Assembly (NCBI RefSeq): GCF_031679605.1
Contig: NZ_CP117522.1
Location: 6,138,001-6,202,000 of the forward strand
From: Streptomyces luomodiensis
GTDB taxonomy: Bacteria > Actinomycetota > Actinomycetes > Streptomycetales > Streptomycetaceae
Direction of reading: 5' to 3'
DNA: 64,000 bases
A program made the translations under genes and the position numbers. Positions within the stretch are counted from its first letter, which is position 1; the number at the start of each line of letters is the position of its first letter. Below, piece by piece: positions 20,506 to 28,803 of this stretch. The notes beneath the pieces are model-generated. The model did no database searches. It was not told the origin of the DNA and saw nothing but the letters and a program-made list of their open reading frames with translations.

Positions 20506-21452
20506 TGGGCACCTCCGAGCCGGATACGGGGGTCGATCACCGAATAGGCGAGGTCGACCAGGAGGTTGACGAGGATGTAGGCGGCCGAGGTGAACAGCAC
20601 CACGCCCTGCACCATCGCGTAGTCGCGGGAGAAGACCGCGTCGATGGTGAGCTTGCCGAAGCCCGGCAGGACGAAGATCTGCTCGGTGACGACCGCGCCC
20701 GAGATGAGGTGCCCCAGCTGTAGCCCGAGCACGGTCACCACGGTGACCAGGCTGTTGCGCAGGGCATGCCCCATGATCACCTGTCGCCGGGAGAGCCCCT
20801 TGGCGCGCGCGGTGCGGACGTAGTCGGCGGACAGCGAGCCCAGCATGGCCGCGCGCGTCTGCCGCATCACGACCGCCGCGAGCCCCGAGCCCAGGACGAT
20901 CACCGGGAGCACCATGTGCCGCAGGTTCTCCATCGGGTCGACGCCGAACGGCACGAAACCGGAGGCGGCGAAGACCGGAACGGCGATGGCGAAGGCGAGC
21001 ACCAGCACGATGCCGAGCCAGAAGGCGGGCACCGAAAGCCCCAGCAGCGCCACGGCGTTGACCAGCCACTCCTCGGGCCGGCCGCGCCGGACCGCCGCCA
21101 CCACCCCGGCGCCCACGCCGACGACCACCGCGAGCAGCAGGGCGAGGGCGGAGAGTTCGAGGGTGACGGGCAGGGCCTCCAGGACCGAGTCGAGGACCGG
21201 CAGCCCGGTGCGGGAGGAGATGCCGAGGTCACCGGTGGCGGCGTGCCGCACATAGCGCAGGTACTGCACCACGATGTTGTCGTCGAGCCCGTAGCTCTCG
21301 CGGATCTGGGCGATCGCCTCGGGGGTGGGCTCCTCACCGGCCAGCGCGGTGGCGGTGTCGCCGGGCAGGGCCCGGACCCCGGCGAAGACCACGACGCTCA
21401 CCAGGAAGAGCGTGATCAGCGATTCGCCGATGCGGCGGACCGGATAGGACAT
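20502..21452 (-). CDS. Peptide ABC transporter permease (DppB type)
   Basis: A 316-residue permease with the N-terminal segment RIGESLITLFLVSVVVFAGV typical of DppB/OppB, the periplasmic loop with LPGDTATAL, and the EAA motif around ADYVRTARAKGLSRRQVIMGHALRN. Five to six membrane spans are expected. Its ATG overlaps the stop of the binding-protein gene (TGATG). The last codons (RLGGAQ) and stop resemble the 27-bp repeat unit that follows, indicating that the repeat grew out of this gene end. Confidence 0.94.
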   Translation of the reverse strand: MSYPVRRIGESLITLFLVSVVVFAGVRALPGDTATALAGEEPTPEAIAQIRESYGLDDNIVVQYLRYVRHAATGDLGISSRTGLPVLDSVLEALPVTLELSALALLLAVVVGVGAGVVAAVRRGRPEEWLVNAVALLGLSVPAFWLGIVLVLAFAIAVPVFAASGFVPFGVDPMENLRHMVLPVIVLGSGLAAVVMRQTRAAMLGSLSADYVRTARAKGLSRRQVIMGHALRNSLVTVVTVLGLQLGHLISGAVVTEQIFVLPGFGKLTIDAVFSRDYAMVQGVVLFTSAAYILVNLLVDLAYSVIDPRIRLGGAQ

Positions 21453-23131
21453 CAGCTCCCTCCCTTCGCGTATCCGGCGTCCTTCACGCGGATCAGCCCG
21501 TCACCGAAGACCTTCAGCCCGGCGACCTCCTTCGTCGCGGACACGTAGTTCGTGGGCTGGATCAGGTAGAGCACGGTGTGCCGGGCGCGGATGCGCTCGA
21601 CGAGCCGGGCGTAGATCTTCCGGCGGTCGGCCCCGCTCGCGGTGGCGCCGCCCTCGGCGATCAGCCGGTCGATGGCGGGGTCGGAGAGCCCGCCGTAGTT
21701 CTGGGCGCCACCGGTGCCGGTGAACGCGTCGATGTTGCCCGCCGGGTCGAGCCGTCCGGACCAGTTGGTCGTCGCCGCCTGGAAGTCGCCGGCGCGGGAG
21801 TGCTCCAGGCCGGTGGCGAACTCGGTCGGCGCCAGGCTCACCGCGAAGCCCGCCTCCTTGGCCATGGCCTGGACGACCTGGCCCAGCCGGTTGTCCTCCG
21901 GGGTGGTGCTGATCTGCAGCCGCACCCGGACCGGGGTGGCCACCCCGGCGGCCTTGAGCAGCCGTCTGGCCTTGGCCGGATCGCGGGCCGGGCAGCGGGT
22001 CCCGGTGGCGTACGGGGTGCCGGAGGGGAGCGGGCCGCAGGTGGGCCGGTAGCGGCCCTGGAAGACGATGGTGTTGATGAGGCCGCGGTCGAGGGCGAGG
22101 TCGAACGCCTCCCGCACCCGCACGTCCCGCGCGATGGGGGTGTCGATCCGCCCCGGCGGCGCCCCGGCGCCCTTGGTGTTGCCGATGTTGAGGGTCAGTC
22201 CGTAGTAGCCCAGCGAGGGGGAGTTGAAGAGCTGCAGTCCGGGTTCGGTGAGCGCTCTGCCCACCTGGACCGGGTCCATCTGGTCGCCGACCTGGATGTC
22301 GCCGGACTGGAGGTTCGCCAGCCGGACGTTGCCGTCGGTGATGGTGCGGTAGACCACGCGCCGCAGATGGACCGCGTCGGCGTCGTAGTAGTTCGGGTCC
22401 TTGTCCAGCACGATCCGGTCGCCCACCACGCGCTCGGTGTAGCGGAACGGGCCGACGCAGGTGGGGTGGCTCGCGAAGCCGGTCCCGTAACGCTGCAGGG
22501 CGGTCGGGGACATCACCATGCCCGAGCGGTCGGCGAGCAGCGCGAGCAGCGGGACGTACGGTTTGCTCAGCCGCAGCCGTACCGTGTCCTCGCCGACCGC
22601 GCTCACGGAGGTGATGGGCTTCAGCTCGCTCGCGCGGACCGAACCGGTCAGCGTCCGGTGCCGGTCGAGGGAGGTCTTGACCGCCTTCGCGTCCATCCGG
22701 GTGCCGTCGGCGAACCGGACGCCCCGCCGCAGCCTGATGGTCACGGTGCGGCCTTTGTCGCTTGTCGTCGGCGGTGCGGCGGCGAGCTGCGGCACGATCC
22801 GGTTCTCGGCGTCGACGTCGTAGAGCTTCTCGCACATCGCGGCGAACACCGTCCGGCCCACGGCTGTGCTGGCCAGGGTGGGATCGAGCTTGTCCGGGTC
22901 CGATTTCAGGGCGATGGTGAGCGTTCCGCCGTCGCGGACGGGCCGGGGGTCGGCCATCCGGTCGGCGCCCACCTCGGCCGTGGGGGAGGCCAGGGAGGCG
23001 CAGCCGGCGGTGGCGCCGGCGAGGAGCACACACAGCACCCGGGCGGCGAGGGTGGTGAGGGCGGCGGGGCGTGGTCGGTGGCGGGAGGGCGGTGGGGGCC
23101 GGTCGCTGGGTCCGCTGGTTCTTTGGCGCAT
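21452..23131 (-). CDS. Family 5 peptide-binding lipoprotein
   Basis: A 559-residue extracytoplasmic binding protein of the SBP_bac_5 family (DppA/OppA/GsiB). The N-terminus has a hydrophobic segment and lipobox (LLAGATAGC), so it is lipid-anchored outside the membrane. Family features are GGTLTIALKSDPDKLDPTLAS, VTIRLRRGVRFADGTRMDAKAV and ARDVRVREAFDLALDR. It is the first gene of the importer operon. The ATG at 23131 is favoured over an upstream in-frame start because it places the lipoprotein signal at the usual distance. The gamma-glutamyltransferase in the operon suggests glutathione-like or gamma-glutamyl peptides as ligand. Confidence 0.92.
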   Translation of the reverse strand: MRQRTSGPSDRPPPPSRHRPRPAALTTLAARVLCVLLAGATAGCASLASPTAEVGADRMADPRPVRDGGTLTIALKSDPDKLDPTLASTAVGRTVFAAMCEKLYDVDAENRIVPQLAAAPPTTSDKGRTVTIRLRRGVRFADGTRMDAKAVKTSLDRHRTLTGSVRASELKPITSVSAVGEDTVRLRLSKPYVPLLALLADRSGMVMSPTALQRYGTGFASHPTCVGPFRYTERVVGDRIVLDKDPNYYDADAVHLRRVVYRTITDGNVRLANLQSGDIQVGDQMDPVQVGRALTEPGLQLFNSPSLGYYGLTLNIGNTKGAGAPPGRIDTPIARDVRVREAFDLALDRGLINTIVFQGRYRPTCGPLPSGTPYATGTRCPARDPAKARRLLKAAGVATPVRVRLQISTTPEDNRLGQVVQAMAKEAGFAVSLAPTEFATGLEHSRAGDFQAATTNWSGRLDPAGNIDAFTGTGGAQNYGGLSDPAIDRLIAEGGATASGADRRKIYARLVERIRARHTVLYLIQPTNYVSATKEVAGLKVFGDGLIRVKDAGYAKGGS

Positions 23132-23204
23132 GGCGGAATGCCTCACTGCTGGGGACTGTGGTGCGCGCGCTGCGGTGCGGCCAGGATGGCGCAGGGACAG
23201 CGAT

Positions 23205-23223
23205 TGGTCCATTGGTAGGACCA
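23205..23223. promoter_or_regulatory. Predicted GntR/FadR-type operator
   Basis: Positions 23213-23223 read TGGTAGGACCA, an exact fit to the FadR-subfamily consensus TNGTNNNACNA. A wider inversion, TGGTCC at 23205-23210 and GGACCA at 23218-23223, overlaps it. It lies in the divergent space 74 bp upstream of the importer operon start and about 200 bp before the regulator gene, so the neighbouring GntR protein is the expected ligand-responsive binder. Confidence 0.65.
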
Positions 23224-23428
23224 GATTGATGCCAGCAGACGGTAGCGGGCGGGTCTGGCGACTCTGGTTGCCCGCCCGTCACCACCTGGTTAAATCCCGT
23301 CGCGGAGGCGGCCGGGAGAGGGAGGGTGAGAGGCCGGGGAGACGCCTCGGGAAGGGCTCGCCGGATATGAGACTCTTAACCACCGGCCGGGCCGGAAATG
23401 GACAAAAGGACAGAGGAAGGCCGAGAAA

Positions 23429-24136
23429 TTGGACTGGCGGCAACTGCGGCACTCCACCCTGTCGAGACCGGACGCCCTGGCCGTCGACCTGGAGCGGCTG
23501 ATCCTGAGCGGAGAGCTGCCGCCCGGTTCCCGCGTCCCCCCGGAGCGGGAGCTCGCGGAGAGCCTCGGCGTCTCCCGGGGTTCGGTCCGCGAGGCGCTGC
23601 GCGCGCTCGCCGCACGCGGACTGCTCGCCCGGCGACCCGGCTCCGGCACCGTCGTACTCGACCCGGGGGCCACCCCGCACGGTGACGCCCTGGCCTCCGG
23701 ACTCGCCGCCACGGCGGAGCTGTTGCAGGTCATGGAGGTACGCGCGTGCATCGAGCCCTCGGTGACCGCGCGCGCCGCCCGGCGCGCCACCCCCGCCGAC
23801 ATCGTCCAGCTGCACACCCTTCTGGACGCGATGCGACGGGAGCCCACGCGGCGGGAGTTCACCGACCTGGACCGCACCTTCCACCGCGCCATCGCCCAGT
23901 ACACCCGCAACCCCCTGCTGCTGCGGCTGCTGGACCGGGTCTACGAGATCGGCGAGCCGGGGCGGCGCGACACCCAGCTGTCCGCCGCCCGCCGGCGCGC
24001 CACGATCGAGGAGCACCAGGCCATCCTGCGGGCGATCGAGGACCGCGACCCCGAGGCGGCCCGCGCGGCCTCCGAGGCGCATCTGGACTCGGTGCTGCAC
24101 CGGATCGAGGAGCAGCGGCGGCGATCACGGTCATGA
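23429..24136 (+). CDS. FadR-type GntR regulator of the peptide importer operon
   Basis: A 235-residue regulator. Residues about 10-70 are a GntR winged helix (LAVDLERLILSGELPPGSRVPPERELAE, then VSRGSVREALRALAARGLL). The FCD effector domain follows, with FHRAIAQYTRNPLLLRLLDRVYEI and the late EEHQAILRAIEDRDPEAARAA, whose conserved Arg, Asp and His residues normally hold a metal and small acid ligand. The TTG at 23429 is preceded by GAGGAAGG. It is divergent from the importer operon, and the exact FadR-type site between them supports local control, most likely repression relieved by an imported product. Confidence 0.9.
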   Translation: MDWRQLRHSTLSRPDALAVDLERLILSGELPPGSRVPPERELAESLGVSRGSVREALRALAARGLLARRPGSGTVVLDPGATPHGDALASGLAATAELLQVMEVRACIEPSVTARAARRATPADIVQLHTLLDAMRREPTRREFTDLDRTFHRAIAQYTRNPLLLRLLDRVYEIGEPGRRDTQLSAARRRATIEEHQAILRAIEDRDPEAARAASEAHLDSVLHRIEEQRRRSRS

Positions 24137-24286
24137 CCAGCGCCGGGCGGCGGACGCGGCGGCGCGGGAAGCGTGTGGGGCCGTACGGCGGGGGCCGCGT
24201 CGCCGGCCGCCCGGCGAGGGCCGTAGCTTCTGTGGGGAGGGGCCGTCCGGTCAGGCCAACGGGGCGGCGGAGTCGAGGAGTTGCAT

Positions 24287-25501
24287 GTGGGCGGACAGGA
24301 CGCGCAGGACACGGCCAAGCGGCTGCGGGCGATCAGCGACGAGCTGTCGGACCGCTTCTACGAGCGGGCCGACGTGGTGCGGACGCTGGTGGTGACGCTG
24401 CTGGCCGGGCAGCACTCATTGGTGCTCGGCCCGCCCGGGACGGCGAAGTCCGAGATGGCCCGGGAACTCACGGGCCGGGTCGAGGGGGCGGCCTACTGGG
24501 AGATCCTCCTGTCCAAGTTCACGGCGCCGACGAGGATGTTCGGCCCCATCGACGTCGCCGCGCTGGCCCGGGGCGAGTACCGCCAGGTCTACGACGGCCG
24601 CGCCACGACCGCGCATGTCGCGTTCATCGACGAGATCTTCAAGTGCTCCACGGCGGCGTTGAACGAGACGCTGGGCTACCTCAACGAGCGGATCTACCAC
24701 CCCGAGAACGGCGGCCGGCCGATCCACTGCCCCCTGATCGGGGCCATCACGGCCAGCAACGAACTGCCCAGCGGCGAGGATTCGGCCGCGATCTACGACC
24801 GGCTGCTGGTGCGGATCGAGGTCGGGTACCTGGAAGACCCCTCGAACTTCGCCGCGCTGGTCCGCTCCGCCGTCAGCCGCCCGGCCGCACCGAGCCGGAC
24901 CACGGTCGAGCTGGCCGCGTTGCGGCACGCCGTGACCGAAGGCGTCCCGGCCGTGGACGTCCCCGACGTGATCGTGGACGCGGTGTGCACGCTGCGGGCC
25001 GCCCTGCGCCGCAAGGAACTCGTCGCCTCCGACCGCCGCTGGCGGCAGGCGGTGGGCCTGCTCCAGGCGTCCGCGTATCTCGACGGCCGCCCGGCGGTCG
25101 CCGAGACCGACCTGTCGGTGCTGACGCATGTGCTGTGGGACTCGCCCGCCGAACGCCCCACCGTCGAGCGCGAGGTGCTGCACCTGGTCAACCCCGACGC
25201 CAAGGAGGCGCTCGACCTGGCCGACGACATCGAGGAGCTGGCGGCCCAGCTCGACGCCATGGCCGGGCAGTCGCGCGAGGCGCTGAGCGAGTGGGTCATC
25301 AAGAAGGCCCACTACAAGCTCGCCATGGCGGGGAAGCGGCTGGAGAAGCTGCGCGAGGAGGCGGCCAGGGCCGGCCGCTCCACCGCCGCTATCGACCGGG
25401 TCACCGGCCGCCAGCGCGCCGTCCGCGCCCGCGTGCTCACCGAGGCCCTCGGCGTGGACGCGAGCGTGGTGCAGGCCCAGCTCTCGACACCGGCGGGATA
25501 G
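24287..25501 (+). CDS. MoxR-family AAA+ ATPase (RavA-like)
   Basis: A 404-residue AAA+ ATPase. Walker A is GPPGTAKSE (about residues 47-55), Walker B is VAFIDEIFK, and the pore/lid region contains LNETLGYLNERIYHPENGG, as in RavA-type MoxR proteins. The C-terminal part is a coiled, charged region. GTG 24287 fits the GAGGAG at 24275-24280; the TTG at 24281 is too close. The next gene encodes a von Willebrand A protein, the standard partner. RavA-ViaA pairs act as chaperone-like factors for enzyme or metal-cofactor maturation; the client here is unknown. Confidence 0.92.
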   Translation: MGGQDAQDTAKRLRAISDELSDRFYERADVVRTLVVTLLAGQHSLVLGPPGTAKSEMARELTGRVEGAAYWEILLSKFTAPTRMFGPIDVAALARGEYRQVYDGRATTAHVAFIDEIFKCSTAALNETLGYLNERIYHPENGGRPIHCPLIGAITASNELPSGEDSAAIYDRLLVRIEVGYLEDPSNFAALVRSAVSRPAAPSRTTVELAALRHAVTEGVPAVDVPDVIVDAVCTLRAALRRKELVASDRRWRQAVGLLQASAYLDGRPAVAETDLSVLTHVLWDSPAERPTVEREVLHLVNPDAKEALDLADDIEELAAQLDAMAGQSREALSEWVIKKAHYKLAMAGKRLEKLREEAARAGRSTAAIDRVTGRQRAVRARVLTEALGVDASVVQAQLSTPAG

Positions 25502-25505
25502 CACC

Positions 25506-27272
25506 ATGGACAGCACTACGGACGGCACGGCTGCCGGCCGTCCTGACAGCACGGCCGGCAGGGCGGCTGACAGCACGGCCGGCAGGGCCGCGGACAGGAC
25601 GCCGAGCAGCCTCGACGAGCTGGCGAGCCGGGCCGGTAAGTGGCTGGGCCTGTCCGCCGCCGCTGCCCAGCGGCACACCGCGGCCGTGGTCGCGGACCGG
25701 TTCGACCGGATCGCATGGCGCGACACCTACGAGCAGTCGGCCGGGCTGCGCGAGCTGGCCGAGGAGCTGAACGAGTGCTACGACCACACCACCGACCTCC
25801 TGAGCGACGCGTTCTGGGCCGCCTACAAGGTCGGCCCCCGGTTGCGCGAGCGCGCGGAGATGGCCCCCTCCCGGCTGCTCAACCACCAGGTCGTCAGCGC
25901 ACTGGTGGAGTCACCGGAGTTCGCCGAGCTGCGCCGGGAGACGGCCGGCGACCCCTACGCCGCCGCCATGGCCGTACTCGCCCAGGCCGCCGCGCTGCGC
26001 GGGATGCTGGAGCGCTCCCGCACGGCCCAGGAGCAGGCCGAGCAGGCGCAGCAGGCCCAGCGGGCCGCCGAAGACGCGGCGACCGCCGTGGCCGAGGCGC
26101 TCCAGCAAGCGGCCGACGAGACCGACGAATCCGACGCGACCAACGAGACCAACACGGCGGACGGGACCGACCAGGGCGACGAGACCGGCGGGGACGGCAC
26201 CGTGCCGCGCCCGGCCGCCGACGCCGTACAACGGGCGATCCGGGCCGCCGAGGCCGCGGAGGCCGCCGCGCGGCAGGCCGCCCGAAGCGCCGACCGCGCC
26301 CTCGCGGCGGCGGTCCCCGGCATCCGTGCCGCCACGCGGAACGCGGCGGTCAAGGCCGCCGAGGCCGTGCGGCAGGAGGCCGCGCTGATGCGGGCGTGGG
26401 GGGTCGCTCCCGGTGAGCTGGAGCGGCTGCCGTTCGACCAGCGCGCCCGGCTCGCCGAGCGGCTGCGCACCGGCCGGCTCGCCCAGTGGGCCGAACTGAT
26501 CGGCCGCTTCCGGCAGATGGCGGACGGTGAGCGCGCCCGCAAGGTGGAGAACGCCACCGGGGAACTGGTCGGCGTCACGCTCGGCGACGACCTCTCCCGC
26601 GTCATCCCCTCCGAACTGGCGAGCCTCGGTCTGCCCGCGATGCGCGCGGTGTTCGCCGCGCGCTACGCCGCCGGGGAGCTGATGCTCTACGACAGCCAGG
26701 GGGAGCAGACCACCGGTCAGGGCGCCGTCATCGCGTGCGTGGACACCTCGCACTCCATGTACGAGGCGGGGCCCGGCGGGGTCACCCGGGAGGCGTGGGC
26801 CAAGGCGTGCGCCCTGGCGCTGCTGGATCAGGCCCGCCACGCGGGGCGTGACTTCGTCGGCATCCTCTTCTCCGCCGCCGATAAGATCCAGGTCTTCCGC
26901 TTCCCGGCCGACCGGCCCGCCGGCATCGACCGGACCCTCGACTTCGCGGAGACATTCCTCGGCGGCGGAACCAGCTACCAGGCGCCGCTGACGGCGGCCG
27001 GCGCACTGCTGGAGGAGGAGTTCAACGACACCGCCCGCGCCCGCGGCGACATCGTCATGATCACCGACGACGAGTGCGGCGTCACCGAGGAGTGGATGCG
27101 CGGCTGGAACGACGCCAAGCACCGGCTGGGCTTCCGGGTCTTCGGCGTGGCCATCGGCGCCCCGCGCGCCGCCGGAGCCGGTTCGGTCCTGGAGGCCCTG
27201 TGCGACAACCTCCGCTCCATCGAGGACCTCACCGACGTCCACGCCGCCGCCGACCTCTTCCGCGTGATCTGA
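25506..27272 (+). CDS. VWA-domain protein partner of MoxR ATPase (ViaA-like)
   Basis: A 588-residue protein starting 4 bp after the MoxR stop. The first third is helical, then comes an Ala/Glu-rich coiled coil with an acidic insertion (about residues 205-235, rich in D, E, T), then a second helical region. The C-terminal third is a VWA domain with an intact metal-ion-dependent adhesion site: DTSHSM, GGGTSYQ and ITDDEC. This is the ViaA/CoxE-like partner of RavA-type ATPases. The acidic insertion is variable and may be a flexible linker. Confidence 0.9.
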   Translation: MDSTTDGTAAGRPDSTAGRAADSTAGRAADRTPSSLDELASRAGKWLGLSAAAAQRHTAAVVADRFDRIAWRDTYEQSAGLRELAEELNECYDHTTDLLSDAFWAAYKVGPRLRERAEMAPSRLLNHQVVSALVESPEFAELRRETAGDPYAAAMAVLAQAAALRGMLERSRTAQEQAEQAQQAQRAAEDAATAVAEALQQAADETDESDATNETNTADGTDQGDETGGDGTVPRPAADAVQRAIRAAEAAEAAARQAARSADRALAAAVPGIRAATRNAAVKAAEAVRQEAALMRAWGVAPGELERLPFDQRARLAERLRTGRLAQWAELIGRFRQMADGERARKVENATGELVGVTLGDDLSRVIPSELASLGLPAMRAVFAARYAAGELMLYDSQGEQTTGQGAVIACVDTSHSMYEAGPGGVTREAWAKACALALLDQARHAGRDFVGILFSAADKIQVFRFPADRPAGIDRTLDFAETFLGGGTSYQAPLTAAGALLEEEFNDTARARGDIVMITDDECGVTEEWMRGWNDAKHRLGFRVFGVAIGAPRAAGAGSVLEALCDNLRSIEDLTDVHAAADLFRVI

Positions 27273-27276
27273 CCGG

Positions 27277-27306
27277 CCGGGCGGGCGCTGACCGGCGGCC
27301 GCCCGG
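27277..27306 (+). terminator. Putative hairpin after the MoxR/VWA pair
   Basis: CCGGGCGG at 27277-27284 pairs with CCGCCCGG at 27299-27306, starting 4 bp after the VWA gene stop. Confidence 0.45.
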
Positions 27307-27387
27307 TAGTTCGGCACCGGCCCGCGGCACCGGCCCGCAGTACCCGCGGCACCGGCGGTGTCAGTGCCTCCCCCTACGGTGGACACC

Positions 27388-27591
27388 ATGCCCACCGTCT
27401 TCCGGCCGTACGGCCGTGTGATGCCCCCTGCCCTGGACATGCCTCCCGCCCTGGACGAGATCAACCGCCGTATCCGCCACCTCATGAGCCGTCCCGCCGA
27501 CAAGCGGCGGGCCGAGGAGTACACGCGACTGCTGGTGCTGTGGGCCGAGGCCACGGCGGGGAACGGGTCCGACTGGGGCAAGGCGGCCTGA
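27388..27591 (+). CDS. Small hypothetical protein
   Basis: A 67-residue protein (MPTVFRPYGRVMPPAL to the end) with a helical, basic centre (LDEINRRIRHLMSRPADKRRAEEY). The ATG at 27388 lies 7 bases after TACGGT, a fair -10 box, so it may be leaderless; a GTG at 27358 would add 10 residues. It has no recognisable family. Codon use is normal for the genome, and similar short proteins are common in Streptomyces. Confidence 0.55.
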   Translation: MPTVFRPYGRVMPPALDMPPALDEINRRIRHLMSRPADKRRAEEYTRLLVLWAEATAGNGSDWGKAA

Positions 27592-27859
27592 CGGCCGGCC
27601 CCCGGCTGCTCGGTGAATAAATGGTTAAGCGGTGCGGAAAAAGCGGTTACGTAAATGGACGGATTTTCTGCACGGTGGTCTTCGAATAAGGCGCCCACCT
27701 GCGGCTGCGGAAACTAGGGGATTTTCGGTGCAACCGCCTTCCGCCTTTCGCGGTCTAACGGGTCGTTCAATGCGGCAATTCGCCGTCCGCGATGACGGCG
27801 ACGGAGCCGGCACTTCCCGCCGGTCTGTTCGACGCTGTTTCCACGAAAGGACACCCCCC

Positions 27860-28705
27860 ATGCGTATGCACCGGACCATGGCGGCCACCGCCACCCTCGC
27901 TCTCGCCCTGGGCGGAGCCGCGCTCGCGGCGCCCGCCGCCCAGGCGGCCGCGACGACCAGCGGCTCCCTCGTGCGCCAGGACGGTGAGCTGTGGTACAAG
28001 GCCGCCGCCGGACAGACGAACCACCTCACGGTCTCCGAGAAGATCGAGAGCCGTGGGGATTACGAGGAATACTTCATCCTCACCTTCCACGACGACAATG
28101 ACATCACCATCGACGCGCAGGCCGCGGAGTGGAACGAGTGTGTCTACCCCTCGGCGGACGATCACACCACTGTGCAGTGCGCGGTCCTCATTCCGCAGAA
28201 TTCCGATGACTCGGACAGTTACGATATCGACCTCGGTGACGGCGACGACACCGTGAAGCTCGGCGCCGACAGTTCGGCGTACGCCGGAGTGCATGGCGGC
28301 GCCGGCGACGACGTCCTCCAGGGCTCCGCGGCCGACGTGTTCTGGGGCGAGGACGGCGACGACACCATCGACGGTGGCGGCGGGATCATGAGCTTCGGCG
28401 CCTACGGCGGCGAGGGCGACGACACCATCACCAACTGCACCGGCGAATGCCACGGCGACGCCGGGAACGACACGCTCAGCGGAAACGGCGAGGACAACAT
28501 CCTCTGGGGGGACGACGGCAACGACGTCCTGCACGGCGGCGAGGGCGGGGACACCCTCTACGGCGGCAAGGGCGACGACCAGCTGTTCGGCGAGCAGGGC
28601 AACGACACGCTCTGGGGCAACAGCGGCAATGACGTGCTGTGGGGCGGCGAGGGCGACGACACCCTCTCCGGCGGTCCGGGCAGCAACGAGGTCCACCAGG
28701 ACTGA
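27860..28705 (+). CDS. Secreted RTX-type calcium-binding repeat protein
   Basis: A 281-residue exported protein. An N-terminal Sec-type signal (MRMHRTMAATATLALALGGA, cleavage near AQA-A) is followed by a beta-rich region of about 120 residues and then, from about residue 145, by glycine-rich nonapeptides of the GGxGxDxLx kind (GGAGDDVLQ, GGKGDDQLF, GGEGDDTLS). Such repeats form a calcium-filled beta roll. CGAAAGG at 27844-27850 precedes the ATG. There is no type I secretion gene nearby and the signal peptide argues for Sec export. The A/T-rich 27602-27720 upstream is probably its promoter region. No enzyme domain is visible; a surface or matrix role is a guess. Confidence 0.88.
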   Translation: MRMHRTMAATATLALALGGAALAAPAAQAAATTSGSLVRQDGELWYKAAAGQTNHLTVSEKIESRGDYEEYFILTFHDDNDITIDAQAAEWNECVYPSADDHTTVQCAVLIPQNSDDSDSYDIDLGDGDDTVKLGADSSAYAGVHGGAGDDVLQGSAADVFWGEDGDDTIDGGGGIMSFGAYGGEGDDTITNCTGECHGDAGNDTLSGNGEDNILWGDDGNDVLHGGEGGDTLYGGKGDDQLFGEQGNDTLWGNSGNDVLWGGEGDDTLSGGPGSNEVHQD

Positions 28706-28721
28706 CCGGCCACCCCACGTG

Positions 28722-28797
28722 CCGGGGGACGGGCGCCCGCACAGCGTCCCCGTACGCCTGTGCGCCCGCGCACCGTCCCCGTGGCGCCCGTCCCCCC
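28722..28797. terminator. Nested hairpin between convergent genes
   Basis: GGGGGACGGGCGCC at 28724-28737 is perfectly complementary to 28783-28796. Inside it, CGCACAG (28738-28744) pairs with CTGTGCG (28758-28764). It lies between the RTX gene and the oppositely oriented binding-protein gene and could end both transcripts. Confidence 0.65.
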
Positions 28798-28803
28798 GGA
28801 CGC

